A DNA stretch of 64,000 nt from Sphingosinicella sp963974575 (GTDB taxonomy: Bacteria > Pseudomonadota > Alphaproteobacteria > Sphingomonadales > Sphingomonadaceae), in assembly GCF_963974575.1 (NCBI RefSeq), contig NZ_CAXBBQ010000003.1, forward strand, positions 372,001-436,000, given 5' to 3'. Of the stretch, positions 61,433 to 64,000 are shown one piece after another (position 1 is the first letter of the stretch; each line of letters starts with the position of its first letter). The position numbers and the translations under genes are program-made. A model generated the notes under the pieces. That model saw only the letters and a program-made list of their open reading frames with translations. It was not told where the DNA came from and did no database searches.

Positions 61433-61743
61433 CTACACAGCGACGGTGGCCGACGTCAATCCACCACAGTCCGGCGTGAGATCGGTGTAGAGCTGGCGCG
61501 CCTCCACATAGGGCCCGCGCCGTTCGGCGAGCGCTTCCACCCGCACGATATGCACCTCTCCGCCGCGCGTGTAGCTGAGGACCGCGCCAGGCCGCACACG
61601 CGCCGAGGCGCGGTCGATGACGCGACCGTCCATGCGAAGGCGGCGGCTTTCGCATAGGTTTTGCGCTTCACTGCGGGACTGGGTGCAGCGTGCGTACCAG
61701 AGCCATTTGTCGAGACGAAGCGCGGGTCCGAATACCAAGGGCA

Positions 61744-61747
<4 letters not shown>
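61433..61747 (-). CDS. S4-domain RNA-binding protein (Hsp15-like)
   Basis: 104 aa from MMPLVFGPALRLDKWLWYAR. The S4 fold is clear: LRLDKWLWYARCTQSRSEAQ, ESRRLRMDGRVIDRASARVR and GAVLSYTRGGEVHIVRVEAL. Related to heat-shock protein Hsp15 that binds stalled 50S subunits. The start is fixed by overlap with the helicase stop (ATGATG at 61742-61747 covers the TGA at 61744-61746) and by AAGAAAGG upstream, so it is translationally coupled to the helicase gene. The frame is open further upstream inside that gene but not used. Confidence 0.9.

Positions 61748-64000
<2,253 letters not shown>

Overview
The window is GC-rich alphaproteobacterial DNA, most likely from a sphingomonad. The right end (60194-64000) looks like ordinary chromosome: a CarD-family regulator, a 7Fe-type ferredoxin (FdxA), an S4-domain RNA-binding protein and the C-terminal part of a Suv3/DEAD-type helicase, all on the minus strand and closely packed. 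Just left of them is tRNA-Leu(GAG) (60005-60091, minus). Everything from about 1720 to its 3' end reads as one integrated accessory element of roughly 58 kb. The element ends in a DUF3489 - DUF2924 - large serine recombinase module (57439-59788). A degraded second copy of that module (1182-1503) and of the following 390 bp lies at the left edge, so at least two related elements seem to have stacked up at this tRNA.

Left part of the element (2077-6194): phage-derived packaging genes, namely a ParB-domain/DNA methyltransferase fusion, a DUF5681 protein and a large terminase split by a stop codon into an ATPase half and a nuclease half. No capsid or tail genes are visible.

Catabolic part (6200-24403): a tightly coupled minus-strand operon encodes a TonB-dependent receptor, a ThDP enzyme, two SDRs, a GMC flavo-oxidoreductase, a TIM-barrel isomerase and the complete lower gentisate route (gentisate 1,2-dioxygenase, fumarylpyruvate hydrolase, GST-type isomerase). 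LysR and IclR regulators sit upstream. A divergent VanA-type Rieske oxygenase, two P450s, a limonene-epoxide-hydrolase-like protein and another SDR follow. The picture is uptake and stepwise oxidation of an unknown, probably methoxylated or cyclic compound to gentisate and then to fumarate and pyruvate.

Defence part (24456-56721): (a) a small XRE / PD-(D/E)XK / lipoprotein / HTH cluster; (b) a MORC-like GHKL ATPase, Z1 helicase, DUF4420-type nuclease and AIPR operon facing a C5-cytosine methyltransferase and a Vsr endonuclease, i.e. a paraMORC restriction-type system; (c) a GIY-YIG gene cut precisely by an IS3-family (IS407-like) element with a GGCC target duplication; (d) a giant DUF4011-SF1 helicase-nuclease with a PD-(D/E)XK-like partner; (e) a DUF6615-like gene and an unknown gene; (f) a lipoprotein / trypsin-fold protease pair divergent from a membrane patatin phospholipase; (g) an overlapping operon of a phosphoribosyltransferase-like protein, an ORC/Cdc6-like ATPase and an unrecognised protein, followed by an N6-adenine methylase. 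Item (g) is my best candidate for a little-described system.

All calls come from reading the sequence and recalled knowledge of families; no database search was run.
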